Positions 31,896-41,130 of a DNA stretch of 64,000 nucleotides are shown in pieces. The stretch lies in contig JBCCNL010000004.1 of NCBI GenBank assembly GCA_039025855.1, forward strand, positions 77,008 through 141,007. The letters are read 5' to 3'. The stretch is from JBCCOW01 sp039025855. GTDB lineage: Bacteria > Planctomycetota > Phycisphaerae > Phycisphaerales > Phycisphaeraceae. The notes below the pieces were generated by a model, which did no database searches, was not told where the DNA came from, and worked only from the letters and a program-made list of their open reading frames with translations. Positions within the stretch are counted from its first letter, which is position 1; every line of letters starts with the position of its first letter. The translations under genes and the position numbers were made by a program.

Positions 31896-33755
31896 GTGTG
31901 GAAGACGTTTGCTGAGAGGATGGCGCGGGTGGCTCGTCGGGTGTGGCCTGGGAAGGGCGAGGGCGCGGGGGTTTCGGAGCGGGAGTGGGTGCTGATCCCG
32001 GTGGCGGCGGTGGTCGGGGTGTTGGCGGGGTTGGGTGCGGCGGGGTTTGAGATCTTGATCGAGTTTGGTCGGAAGGTTTTCTATGCGTGGCTGCCGGGGG
32101 TGTTGGGGGAAGGGATGGGGATGGCGGTAGGGGGGTTGCTGTTGGTGGTGGTGCCTGCGCTTGGGGGGTTGGCAGTCGGGTTGTTGGGAGCGGCGCTGGG
32201 GGGAAGGGGGGCAGGGCACGGGATCCCGAACGTGATCGAGTCGCTCGCGCGGCATGAGGGTCGGCTGTCGGTGCGGGGTGGGATTTACAAGGCGGGGGCG
32301 TCGGCGCTGACGATCGGGTCGGGTGGGTCGGCGGGGGTGGAGGGGCCGATTCTGCAGATCGGTTCGACGCTTGCGTCGATGATCGGGCGGGTGTTTCGGC
32401 TGGGGGCTGCGCACGCGAACACGGTGTTGGGCTGTGGGGCGGCGGCGGCGACGGCGGCGATCTTCAACGCGCCGATCGCGGGGGTGATGTTTGTGCTGGA
32501 GGTGGTGCTGCGGGACTTCACGCTCAAGACGTTCATCCCGATTGTGTTGGCGGCGTTTTTTGGGACGGCGGTGGCGCGTGCGGTGGCGGAGGAGACGGGG
32601 CCGGTGTTTCTGGTGGCGGCGGAGATGCAGGCGTATGAGTTTTCGTTGGCGGAGGTGATGCCGTATGCGGTGCTGGGTTTGGGGTGTGGGGTATTGGGGT
32701 TGGCGTTTGTGAAGACGCTGCGGGCGGCGGAACGGGGGGCGCGGCGGTTGCCGGTGGCGGGGTGGTTGCGGCCGGCGCTGGGCGGGTTGGGTTTAGGCGT
32801 GTTGGGGCTGGGGTTTGTGACGGTGTTTGGGGCGCCGGTGTCGGGGATGGCGTCGCCGGCGTTTTTCGGGAACGGGTATCCGGTCATTGATGCGTTGTTG
32901 CAGCCGGGGACGTATGTGCCGGAGGGCGTTGGTGGGATGACGCTGACGGCGTGGGCGCTGGGTGCGGTGCTGGGGTGCAAGCTGGTGGGGACGTGTCTGA
33001 CGATCGCGTCGGGGGGGTCGGGCGGCGTGTTGGCGCCGAGCTTGTTTTTGGGGGCGTGTCTGGGTGGCGTGCTCGGGATGGGTTTGGAAGCGACGGGGTG
33101 GTTCCCGGGGATGTCGCCGGCGACGTATGCGTTGGCGGGGATGGCGGGGGTGTTGGCGGCGGTGGCGCACTGTCCGTTGGCGGCGTTGCTTCTGGTGTTT
33201 GAGATCACGCAGGACTACAAGGTGATTCTGCCGATGATGCTGGTGACGATCGCGGCGACGTTCGTGAGTCAGGGGTTGTCGGCGGACTCGATCTACCGGG
33301 CATGGCTAAGGGATCGGGGCGTGCGGTTCGGGCGGTATGCGGATGCGTCGTTGTTGCATCAGCTGCGTGTGGGGCAGGTGGAGTTGGTGGAGTCGCCGAG
33401 TGTGCGTGGGGATGACCCGGCGCAGGTGTTGCTGGATTTGGCGGACAGCTATCCGTTGGAAGACTTTGTGGTCAGTGATGACGTCGGGCGGTACGTTGGG
33501 ATGGTGGTGGGGCAGGATGTGCGGACGACACTACTGGAGCGGGAGGCGGTGCCGTTGATGATCGTGGGTGAGTTGATGCGGACGGGTCTGCCGACGGTGA
33601 CGCGGAGCGAGGCGATGGACAAGGCGCTGGATAAGTTTGCTCACCACGCGGTGACGAGCTTGGCGGTAGTGGATGAGGAAGGTCGGGTGGAAGGATTGTT
33701 GACGCGTGCCGGGTTGATGGGGCGGTATCAGGCGGCGCTTGATGCGGAGGCGTGA
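31896..33755 (+). CDS. ClC-type chloride channel/antiporter with C-terminal CBS domains
   Basis: A 619-residue protein. The membrane part (residues about 25-450) has the ClC selectivity elements: TIGSGGSAGVEGPILQIG (with the gating Glu after GV), CLTIASGGSGGVLAPSLFLGA and LAAVAHCPLAALLLVFEIT. Residues about 490-615 are a CBS pair (SYPLEDFVVSDDVGRYVGMV and HHAVTSLAVVDEEGRVEGLLTRAGLM), a regulatory nucleotide-binding module. The conserved gating Glu fits either channel or H+/Cl- exchanger. The start is GTG at 31896 (ATG at 31920 is an alternative). It is convergent with glnA, 9 bp between stops. Confidence 0.92.
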   Translation: MWKTFAERMARVARRVWPGKGEGAGVSEREWVLIPVAAVVGVLAGLGAAGFEILIEFGRKVFYAWLPGVLGEGMGMAVGGLLLVVVPALGGLAVGLLGAALGGRGAGHGIPNVIESLARHEGRLSVRGGIYKAGASALTIGSGGSAGVEGPILQIGSTLASMIGRVFRLGAAHANTVLGCGAAAATAAIFNAPIAGVMFVLEVVLRDFTLKTFIPIVLAAFFGTAVARAVAEETGPVFLVAAEMQAYEFSLAEVMPYAVLGLGCGVLGLAFVKTLRAAERGARRLPVAGWLRPALGGLGLGVLGLGFVTVFGAPVSGMASPAFFGNGYPVIDALLQPGTYVPEGVGGMTLTAWALGAVLGCKLVGTCLTIASGGSGGVLAPSLFLGACLGGVLGMGLEATGWFPGMSPATYALAGMAGVLAAVAHCPLAALLLVFEITQDYKVILPMMLVTIAATFVSQGLSADSIYRAWLRDRGVRFGRYADASLLHQLRVGQVELVESPSVRGDDPAQVLLDLADSYPLEDFVVSDDVGRYVGMVVGQDVRTTLLEREAVPLMIVGELMRTGLPTVTRSEAMDKALDKFAHHAVTSLAVVDEEGRVEGLLTRAGLMGRYQAALDAEA

Positions 33756-33764
33756 CGTTGAGCG

Positions 33765-35177
33765 TTACGCGTCGAAGTACATGCAGAACTCGTAGGGATG
33801 CGGGCGCTCGTCGAGCGGGGCGATCTCGGTTTCGCGCTTGTATTTGATCCAGCCGTTGATGACGTCGGGGGTGAAGACGTTGCCCTTGAGGAGGAAGTCG
33901 TGATCGGCTTCGAGGCGGTTGAGGGCGTCGTGGAGGCCGAGGGGGAGGGTGCCGATGGCGTCGAGCTGATCTTGGGGGAGGGATGAGACGTTTTGGTCGA
34001 TGGGGTCGCCGGGGTCGAGCTTGCGGGTGATGCCGTCGAGGGCGGCCATGAGGATGGCGGCGAAGGCGAGGTAGGGGTTGGCGGTGGGGTCGGGGCAGCG
34101 GAACTCGAGGCGTTTGGTGTCGGGGCGGGGGTTGTAGACGGGGATGCGGATGGCGGCGGAGCGGTTGCGTGAGGAGTAGGTGGGGTGGACGGGGGCCTCG
34201 TAGCCGGGGACGAGGCGTTTGTAGGAGTTGGTGGTGGGGTTGGTGAAGGCGAGCAGGGCGGGGGCGTGGTGGAGGATGCCGGCGATGGCGTGGAGGGCGA
34301 GGTCGGAGAGCCCGGCGTAGTGTTTGCCGGCGAAGAGGTTGGTGTCGTCTTTCCAGAGGGAGAAGTGGGTGTGCATGCCCGAGCCGTTGTCGCCGTGGAG
34401 GGGTTTGGGCATGAAGGTGGCGGTCTGGCCGTGACGGGCGGCGGTCTGTTTGACGATGTACTTGTAGCGCATCGTCTGGTCGGCCATGGTGAGCAGGTCC
34501 TGGTAGCGGAGGTCGATCTCGCACTGGCCGGCGGTGGCGACTTCGTGGTGGTGGCACTCGACGTCGATGCCCATCGCGGTCATCGCGTGGACCATCTCGT
34601 TACGGAGGCCCTGGAGCGTGTCGGACGGGGGGCAGGGGAAGTAGCCCTGCTGCGTGCCGAGCTGTCGGCCGAAGTTGTCGGGGCGGTCGCGTCCGCTCTC
34701 CCACTGGCCTTCACGCGAATGGACCTCGTAGACCGCGCGGTTGATGGTCTGCTCGAAGCGGACGTGATCAAAGACGAAGAACTCCAGCTCGGGGCCGAAG
34801 TACGCGGTGTCGGCGATGCCGGAGTCCACGACATACGCCTCGGCCTTGCGAGCAATGGAACGGGGGTCGCGGGAGTAGGTCTTCTTGGTGACCGGGTCTT
34901 TGATGTCGCAGATGATCGAGAGGGTGGGCTCGTCGTAGAACGGGTCGAGCACGGCGGTCTCGGGGACGGGGACGATGAGCATGTCGCTCTCGTTGATGGC
35001 CTGCCAGCCGCGGATGGACGAGCCGTCGAAGCCGAAGCCCTCGTCGAAGCTGGCTTCGGTGAGCTGGGAGGCGGTGTAGGTGCAGTGCTGGAGGGTGCCG
35101 GGGAAGTCGAGGAAGCGGCAGTCGATGAGCCGGACTTTGTTCTGCTGGATGAGCTGGAGGATTTCGGCGGTGCGCAT
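33765..35177 (-). CDS. glnA: Glutamine synthetase type I
   Basis: 470-residue GS-I that assimilates ammonium with glutamate and ATP; a dodecamer in the cytoplasm. Conserved parts are DCRFLDFPGTLQH, GFDGSSIRGWQAINESD, AYFGPELEFFVFD, HHHEVATAGQCEID, the ATP loop KPLHGDNGSGMHTH and the Glu flap YEAPVHPTYSSRNRSA. Around the E. coli adenylylation Tyr (KNLYDLP) this protein reads QNVSSLP, so the modified Tyr is replaced by Ser although the flanking insert is present. It is third in a minus-strand run after pgm and a fucosyltransferase-like gene, 23 bp downstream. A TATTAA near its start could be part of a separate promoter. Confidence 0.95.
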   Translation of the reverse strand: MRTAEILQLIQQNKVRLIDCRFLDFPGTLQHCTYTASQLTEASFDEGFGFDGSSIRGWQAINESDMLIVPVPETAVLDPFYDEPTLSIICDIKDPVTKKTYSRDPRSIARKAEAYVVDSGIADTAYFGPELEFFVFDHVRFEQTINRAVYEVHSREGQWESGRDRPDNFGRQLGTQQGYFPCPPSDTLQGLRNEMVHAMTAMGIDVECHHHEVATAGQCEIDLRYQDLLTMADQTMRYKYIVKQTAARHGQTATFMPKPLHGDNGSGMHTHFSLWKDDTNLFAGKHYAGLSDLALHAIAGILHHAPALLAFTNPTTNSYKRLVPGYEAPVHPTYSSRNRSAAIRIPVYNPRPDTKRLEFRCPDPTANPYLAFAAILMAALDGITRKLDPGDPIDQNVSSLPQDQLDAIGTLPLGLHDALNRLEADHDFLLKGNVFTPDVINGWIKYKRETEIAPLDERPHPYEFCMYFDA

Positions 35178-35200
35178 GGGAAGCTCGGCGAGAGATGGAT

Positions 35201-36097
35201 TTAATAGAGGCCTTCGATCACCAGGTCATCCAGAGCTTCAAGGCGGCGGTCTTGGCTGAGGACGTAGCAGGGCGTGTTGCTTAAGAACGAGGCGGTCCGG
35301 GAGAAGCTGCTGGTGGTCGAGATGAGGTAGTGGCAACCAAACAGGCTGAGATAATCGAGGGTGACCGAGCCCGGGCCGGGCCTCCAGTCGAAGGCCTCGT
35401 AAGCGGATGCCACGATCGGTTCGTCGGAGCAGAGCACAAAACGGGTCCTTCGTGGGTGGAGAAGTTGCTCAAGGCGGGCCATGGACGCGGCGTAGGCATC
35501 ATCCTCGAAGAAGTACTTGCCACCGCGCCATGCTCGGTAGTCGCCTTTGCGGATATGCACGCCGACCCAAGCCTCGGTGGAGCTGTTTCGATCGAGTGCC
35601 AGACCGGTTTTCTCGTGAATGATTCTTCGCCATCGATCCTGGGGGGTGAAATACTGCCGCAGCCAGCCGGCATGCCGGTTCACCAGATCAACGCATCGGT
35701 ATTGGTAGCCAACGACCAGGGTGCAGAAGCAGGGAGTTGGAGCGGCATTGGGGTGCTGCGGCAGCATATTCCGGTATGAGGGGTATTCGGGCCAGACACG
35801 GACGCCGGGGGTCGATTCCAGTACGCGTTGAAGCCAAGGCTGGCTGCGCAAGAGCGAGCTGGCACGATGGGCCTGCTTGAGGGCAAAGCGTTGCACAATG
35901 CCACCGCCCGTGCGAGGCGTGGACCCTTGCGTACTAACCAGAAGGCGTGAGGAGCCGGCGAATAGTTCGGCGTGGGGTGCCAGTGCGGGCAAGATCGCTA
36001 GATGGCCGACTTCTCTGGCGAAGGCCAGGACGTTGGCCGCCATGGTGATGCGGTTACCCAGCCGGCCGGTCACACAGGTATCGCAGATCAACCCCAT
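35201..36097 (-). CDS. GT11-like alpha-1,2-fucosyltransferase
   Basis: A 298-residue glycosyltransferase. The GDP-fucose binding motif appears as WVGVHIRKGDYRAWRGGKYF (motif I HxRxGDY). Motif II is FVLCSDEP, and motif III is LDYLSLFGCHYLISTTSSFS, corresponding to the DLxLMSxCxHxIxxNSTFS box of family GT11. The N-terminus GRLGNRITMAANVLAFAREVGH matches the GxGNQxFQY-like start. Acceptor unknown; envelope polysaccharide is likely. Base composition is lower in GC than its neighbours, a sign of possible transfer. It lies between a phosphohexomutase (25 bp upstream), which could feed GDP-sugar synthesis, and glnA. Confidence 0.78.
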   Translation of the reverse strand: MGLICDTCVTGRLGNRITMAANVLAFAREVGHLAILPALAPHAELFAGSSRLLVSTQGSTPRTGGGIVQRFALKQAHRASSLLRSQPWLQRVLESTPGVRVWPEYPSYRNMLPQHPNAAPTPCFCTLVVGYQYRCVDLVNRHAGWLRQYFTPQDRWRRIIHEKTGLALDRNSSTEAWVGVHIRKGDYRAWRGGKYFFEDDAYAASMARLEQLLHPRRTRFVLCSDEPIVASAYEAFDWRPGPGSVTLDYLSLFGCHYLISTTSSFSRTASFLSNTPCYVLSQDRRLEALDDLVIEGLY

Positions 36098-36122
36098 AAC
36101 AAAGATCCTATTAGATTACCGG

Positions 36123-37505
36123 TCAGTGGCCCTCCGCCACCTCGCCAAGCCTGGGCTGGATCTCGCTGAGCATCTTGTCGAGCGTGGCCTGGTCTTTCGC
36201 TTCCATATTGAGCCGAAGCAGCGGCTCGGTGTTGGACGCGCGGACGTTGCACCACCAGCCGGCCTTGGACCAGCAGTCGATGGAGACGCCGTCGAGCTCT
36301 AGGACTTCGTCGGCATCGGGGCCGTAGGTCGCCTTGAGGGCGTCGATAGTGCCCTGCTTGTCGTCGTTGGTGAAGTTGATCTCGCCGGACTGCGGGTACT
36401 TGCGGAACGGGGCGATCTGCTCGGACAACGGTGTGTCGGATCGGCTCATCACGCCGAGCGCGACAGCGAGCGTGATGGCGCCGGAGTCGGCGAAGCTGTT
36501 TTCTTTGAAGTAGAAGTGGCCAGAGAGCTCGCCACCGAAGACGCCGTCGGTCTCGCGGAGCAGGGCCTTCATGTTGACGTGCCCGACCTTGGACATCGCG
36601 GGGGTTGCGGACAGAGCGGTGACGGTTTCTTCGACGACCTTAGAACTGCGGAGGTCGTAGACGATCGTTGTCCCGGGGGCGGCCTCGACGAAGTGACCCG
36701 CAAGCCAAGCGGTCAGGTGGTCGCAGCCGCAGAGGTTGCCGGCGTCGTCGACGAGCATGCAGCGGTCGGCGTCGCCGTCGAAGCAGGCGCCGAGGTCGGC
36801 ACCCGTGGCCTTCACACCGTCGACCGTCGGCTGCATGTTTTCAGCGACCAGCGGGTTCGGCTCGTGCGCCCAGTTGTCGGTGTAGATATCGTTGATCGCC
36901 GTGATCTCGAGGTTCGGGACACCGGCAAAGACCTTCTCGAGCAGGGTGGTACCCATGCCGTTGCAGCAGTCGACGTAGACCTTGAGCGGGCGGGACAGTT
37001 CGCCGCCGAGGAAGCTGAGGATGTGTTCGCGATAGGCGGGCCAGACGTCTTGCTCTGTGTAAGTACCAACCGGCTCGGGCTCCCCTTCCACGCCTTCCGC
37101 AATCGCCTGGATTTCGGACAGCCCCGTGTCACGCCCGATCGGCTTCGCCCTTTTCGCGCTGATCTTGTAGCCGATGTACTGGATCGGGTTGTGCGACGCG
37201 GTCGTCTGCACGCCGCCGACCGCGTCGAGGTGTGGGATCGCAAAATACTGCACCGACGTGTCGCACATGCCCAGGTCGATCACGTCCATCCCCGCAGCCC
37301 GGATGCCCTTCATCAGAGCCTCCTGCATCGATGGGGCCGCCGGCCGATGGTCCCGCGAACACACCACCTTGCCCGGCCCACCGTTCTGTGCCTTCAGATA
37401 CTCACCCACGCCGAACCCGATCTTGAAGCCCTTAGCCTCGTCCAACGGCTCGGGATACACCTGACGCACGTCGTAGGCCTTGAACACCTTCGAAAGATCA
37501 CTCAC
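36123..37505 (-). CDS. Phosphomannomutase/phosphoglucomutase
   Basis: A 460-residue alpha-D-phosphohexomutase. The active-site loop is TTASHNPIQYIGYKI (phosphoserine near residue 96), the metal loop is CFDGDADRC, the sugar-specificity loop is FGGELSGHFYFK, and the phosphate-binding loop is VRASNTEPLLRL. The GELSGH motif fits dual PMM/PGM enzymes that supply mannose-1-P or glucose-1-P. GTG start at 37505 with AGAGGAG 6 nt upstream. First of three same-strand genes; with the fucosyltransferase downstream it could serve GDP-mannose/GDP-fucose production. Confidence 0.92.
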   Translation of the reverse strand: MSDLSKVFKAYDVRQVYPEPLDEAKGFKIGFGVGEYLKAQNGGPGKVVCSRDHRPAAPSMQEALMKGIRAAGMDVIDLGMCDTSVQYFAIPHLDAVGGVQTTASHNPIQYIGYKISAKRAKPIGRDTGLSEIQAIAEGVEGEPEPVGTYTEQDVWPAYREHILSFLGGELSRPLKVYVDCCNGMGTTLLEKVFAGVPNLEITAINDIYTDNWAHEPNPLVAENMQPTVDGVKATGADLGACFDGDADRCMLVDDAGNLCGCDHLTAWLAGHFVEAAPGTTIVYDLRSSKVVEETVTALSATPAMSKVGHVNMKALLRETDGVFGGELSGHFYFKENSFADSGAITLAVALGVMSRSDTPLSEQIAPFRKYPQSGEINFTNDDKQGTIDALKATYGPDADEVLELDGVSIDCWSKAGWWCNVRASNTEPLLRLNMEAKDQATLDKMLSEIQPRLGEVAEGH

Positions 37506-37663
37506 GGGTCGCTCCTCTTGCGGTTTGAACGGGTCGAGTCCCCTGCGGGGCCGGGATCATAACCCAAGCCGTCTGCGGTTTGATCGCCGTCCCGCGCGGC
37601 CACGCCACTCGGACCCGCGATGGCCCACTTGAAACCCCTCACGCCACCCTCGATACTCATCCG

Positions 37664-40600
37664 ATGAAAAGGCCGCTGGTCATCATCCTCAGCCTGCTCG
37701 GTGCCGCGGCGATCTTCGCTCTCGCCGTGCTGCTCGGCGCGCCGGTGCCCACGAACACCACGGCCCCGCTGCCCCCGCCGCCGCCCTCGCTCGGGGCCGA
37801 CGACGCACCCGACGCTGTCCGCGGACGCTCACTCGCCGACGGCATCGGCCAATCCTCCGACGGCTACTTCGTCCTCACCGAACAGGACGGCGACAACCTC
37901 CGACGCACCCTCTTCACCTGGGCCGAGGCCCGCCCCTTGCCCGGCGGCGCGTCCGAAGTCACCCGGCCCAATACCTCCATCTACTTCGGCAACCCCGCCG
38001 AACGCATCATCAACATCTCTGCCGACGAAGGCGAGTTCCTCGCCCCGGACAACAACCCCCGCTCCGGCCGATTCGTCGGCAACGTCACCCTCACCGTCTT
38101 CTCCCGGCGACCCGACAGCCCGACCATCGACCTCGACAGCGAGGCCAACGTCGACTTCCGCGTCTTCCTCGATGAGCCCGCCAAGTTTGACGTCGAGTTC
38201 GGCGAAGTCCTCGCCGCCGGCCCCGTCCAGGTCACCGGCCCCCAGCTCGAGTTCTTCGGCTCCGACCTCACCCTCAAATACAACCGGCTCCGCAACCGCA
38301 TCGAAGAACTCACCGTCGAGAACGGCCGATCACTCCGCGTCGAAACTAATCCCCCAAACGCACCCGCTGCCCCTTTAGCCCGCGGCTCTGCCGGGGGGTA
38401 CGCGGACAACCCGATGTCTCCCGCCTCCACCCAGCCCGCAACTCAACCCGCGACCACTCAACCCGGCACCCAAGACACCAACCCGCGCCCCGTACAGTTC
38501 TATCTCGCTCGGTTCAACGACGACGTGCGTGTCGAGCTACCCGACGAACTCGGCCGGATGGACGGCGACCTCCTTGCCCTCCGCTTCTCTCTCAACACCC
38601 CACGCGAAGACGTCCAAAGCCCGCTCGTCACACCCACGCCCGACACGCCTTTCACCGTCCGCTTCGCCAATAACCCGGCTACCTCGCGCGAAGCCCAGCG
38701 CTCTCTGTTCACCCCCCAACCCGACGATCTCACCGTCACGTGGACTGGCCCACTCACGCTCCGCCCGCTGCTCAACCCGCCCGATGACCTGACCCATCCC
38801 GAAGACGTCGAGGTCGCCCTCACCGGCACGCCCGGCAACCCCGCCACCGCCATCACCCCGAAACAAGAATCCGTCTCCGCCGCCCGCCTCGCCTTCCTCC
38901 GTTCCAAGGCTCAGCTCACCGCCGAGGCCGACGACACCCAGCCCGTCGTCTTTGACTCGCCCGACCTTGGCCGGCTCGAAGCGCAGTCCCTCATCATCGA
39001 CCAATCCACCGCCCAAGGCACCGCCACCGGCCCCGGCCTCCTCCTGTTCCGTAACGACACCCCACCCACCCCACCCACCGATTCCGCAGCAACCCAACCC
39101 GCGACGCAGCCTACGACCCAACCCGCCACCCAGCCCAACGCGCCGCCCGTCCTCGCCGTTGAGTGGTCCGACGAACTGCAGCTCCGCCTCTTCACCAACC
39201 CCAGCCCCGCCGACGACCCCGATCTCCCCGAAGGCTTCACTGCGCCCGACGCCACGCTCGGCCTCCGCTCCGCCACCTTCAAAGGCGATGTCCGCACCCG
39301 CCACGCCGACCTCCTCCTGAGCGCCAACAACCTCGCCGTCGAGTTCGACAACACCCTCGACCGCAGCGCCGCGCCCCCCGCGACTCAACCCGACGCCCGG
39401 CCGCAGAACCGCTCGATCCCCCGGCAGATCGTCGCCACCGGGGCCGTCGACATCCAGACCACCGAGCGTAACAACCCCAAGCAAACCCTCGATCTCGCCG
39501 CCGAGTACGTCGCCGTCGAACTCGCCAACCAGCCCGCCCCCGACGACCCCGATTCGGCGACACGCCTGGTCCCCACCACCCTCCGCGCCAGCCAGAACGT
39601 CGTCGCTGCTCAGCCCTACGCCCGACTGACCAGCCGTCAACTTGACGTCTTCTTCGCCCCAGCCCCACCCGCCCCACCCTCTCCTGCTTTAGCCCCCGGC
39701 TCTGCCGGGGGGCACGCGGCCGACCCGATGCTCCCTGCGTCAACCCAACCCGCCACCACCCAGCCCGCCACCGGGGCCACCCCGTCTCAACCTGACGACC
39801 GCCCCCGTGTCACCATCACCGCCCTGACCGCCAACGGCGACGTCGTCTACACCGGCGAGTCCGAAAACCTCCGCATCACCGCTGAAACCCTCATCGCCTC
39901 CCCCGACGACGAACGCCTCACCCTCACCGGATCACCCGGTACCCCCACCTTCGCCGGCCGACCCGCCGTCCCCGCCAGGCCCGCCACCCTCACCCGCGGC
40001 GACGACCAGCTCGCCGGCCGACTCATCGTGCTCGACCAGCCCAGCCAGACCGCCACCGTCACCGACGCCGGCTCCTTCACCACCCTGACCCAGCCCGACG
40101 ACCCCGAAGACCCGACCGCCACCCTCACCGTCACCTGGACGCGGGCCATGGCCCTGAACAACCTCGCCGGCACCGCCCGCTTCGAGGGTGCCGTCAACGC
40201 GAACACCGAATCGAAAACCGACCGCTCCCTGCTTCAGACCAACACCCTCGACCTCACCTTCGAGCCCGACCCCGACGACACGGCCATCCCCGCCACCCAA
40301 CCCGCCATCCAGCCTGCCACCCAACCCGACGAAACCCGCAACCGCATACGCACCGCCACCGCCACCGGCGGACCCGGCCCCAACAACCAGGCCCTCTTCA
40401 CCGCGCAAGCGAACGACCCCGCTCCGCCCGAAGCCGGCCAACCCCTCCGCCCCGATCGCCGCCTCCGCCTCGCCGGCCCGACCCTCCACTTCGCCAACGC
40501 CGACACCCAGACCCTCACCGTCGCCGGCCCCGGCACCATGCTCCTCGAAGACTACCGCCCCCCCCCGGAAGATCGTGCTCAGGAAGACCAGGCGAACCGC

Positions 40601-41122
40601 GAGACGGCCAACCCCGCCAACCTCACCGGTCGCGGCGCCACCCTCTTCGCCTGGCCCGAGACCGGCACAATGGTCCTCGACGCCACCGTGAACGACATGA
40701 CCCTCGCCGGCGGAGCCCGCATGGTCCACCGGCCCCATCCCCCCAACACCGACGCGGGCGATCCGAAGCCGCTCGCCACCCTCGATGCCGACACCCTGGT
40801 GATCGATCTCGACGACGCCGGCGGTCTCGGCCCGCTCTCCGACGGCGACGAGCCCTCCCCCCAGATCAACACGATTACCGCCGTCGGCTCGGTCCTCATC
40901 GACCACGACCCCCGCCGACTCTCTGCCCACCACCTCCGCTACACCGCCGACGACCAGCTGCTCCGCCTCACCGCCGACCCCGATACGCCCGGTTCCGTCG
41001 TCACCGTCGAAGACCGCAACCAGCCCACTCCGATCCGTGCCGACTCGGTGCTGTGGAACCTCCTCAAAGACGAGATCCGCGCCACCGGCACCCGCGGCGG
41101 CACCGCACCGGTCCGCCGCTGA
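37664..41122 (+). CDS. Very large LptC/OstA-like envelope protein
   Basis: 1152 residues with one N-terminal membrane helix VIILSLLGAAAIFALAVLLG (residues 6-25) and a Pro-rich linker, then a periplasmic beta-rich region. Segments such as VTGPQLEFFGSDLTLKYN and AEYVAVELANQP, and repeated LxxxxLxxDxxxxxAxxTG strands, resemble the beta-jellyroll repeats of LptC and LptA that carry lipopolysaccharide. Known LptC is about 190 residues, so this looks like a strongly expanded version with several OstA-like repeats. Low-complexity TQPATQPATTQP linkers separate the blocks; two of them contain an in-frame palindromic repeat (38373 and 39687). ATG at 37664 begins the membrane anchor. LptB, LptF and LptG are not nearby. 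Confidence 0.65.
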   Translation: MKRPLVIILSLLGAAAIFALAVLLGAPVPTNTTAPLPPPPPSLGADDAPDAVRGRSLADGIGQSSDGYFVLTEQDGDNLRRTLFTWAEARPLPGGASEVTRPNTSIYFGNPAERIINISADEGEFLAPDNNPRSGRFVGNVTLTVFSRRPDSPTIDLDSEANVDFRVFLDEPAKFDVEFGEVLAAGPVQVTGPQLEFFGSDLTLKYNRLRNRIEELTVENGRSLRVETNPPNAPAAPLARGSAGGYADNPMSPASTQPATQPATTQPGTQDTNPRPVQFYLARFNDDVRVELPDELGRMDGDLLALRFSLNTPREDVQSPLVTPTPDTPFTVRFANNPATSREAQRSLFTPQPDDLTVTWTGPLTLRPLLNPPDDLTHPEDVEVALTGTPGNPATAITPKQESVSAARLAFLRSKAQLTAEADDTQPVVFDSPDLGRLEAQSLIIDQSTAQGTATGPGLLLFRNDTPPTPPTDSAATQPATQPTTQPATQPNAPPVLAVEWSDELQLRLFTNPSPADDPDLPEGFTAPDATLGLRSATFKGDVRTRHADLLLSANNLAVEFDNTLDRSAAPPATQPDARPQNRSIPRQIVATGAVDIQTTERNNPKQTLDLAAEYVAVELANQPAPDDPDSATRLVPTTLRASQNVVAAQPYARLTSRQLDVFFAPAPPAPPSPALAPGSAGGHAADPMLPASTQPATTQPATGATPSQPDDRPRVTITALTANGDVVYTGESENLRITAETLIASPDDERLTLTGSPGTPTFAGRPAVPARPATLTRGDDQLAGRLIVLDQPSQTATVTDAGSFTTLTQPDDPEDPTATLTVTWTRAMALNNLAGTARFEGAVNANTESKTDRSLLQTNTLDLTFEPDPDDTAIPATQPAIQPATQPDETRNRIRTATATGGPGPNNQALFTAQANDPAPPEAGQPLRPDRRLRLAGPTLHFANADTQTLTVAGPGTMLLEDYRPPPEDRAQEDQANRETANPANLTGRGATLFAWPETGTMVLDATVNDMTLAGGARMVHRPHPPNTDAGDPKPLATLDADTLVIDLDDAGGLGPLSDGDEPSPQINTITAVGSVLIDHDPRRLSAHHLRYTADDQLLRLTADPDTPGSVVTVEDRNQPTPIRADSVLWNLLKDEIRATGTRGGTAPVRR
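38373..38416 (+). repeat. Palindromic repeat, family C copy 1, inside the LptC-like gene
   Basis: 44-bp element starting CTTTAGCCCGCGGCTCTGCC. It matches the copy at 39687-39730 at 40 of 44 positions. It is translated in frame as LARGSAGGYADNPM next to a Thr/Gln/Pro linker. Confidence 0.8.
39687..39730 (+). repeat. Palindromic repeat, family C copy 2, inside the LptC-like gene
   Basis: 44-bp element with a perfect 8-bp stem CCCCCGGC / GCCGGGGG around loop TCT. It is read in the same frame as copy 1, giving LAPGSAGGHAADPM, and again lies next to a TQPATTQPAT linker. Confidence 0.8.
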
Positions 41123-41130
41123 TACGCCAA

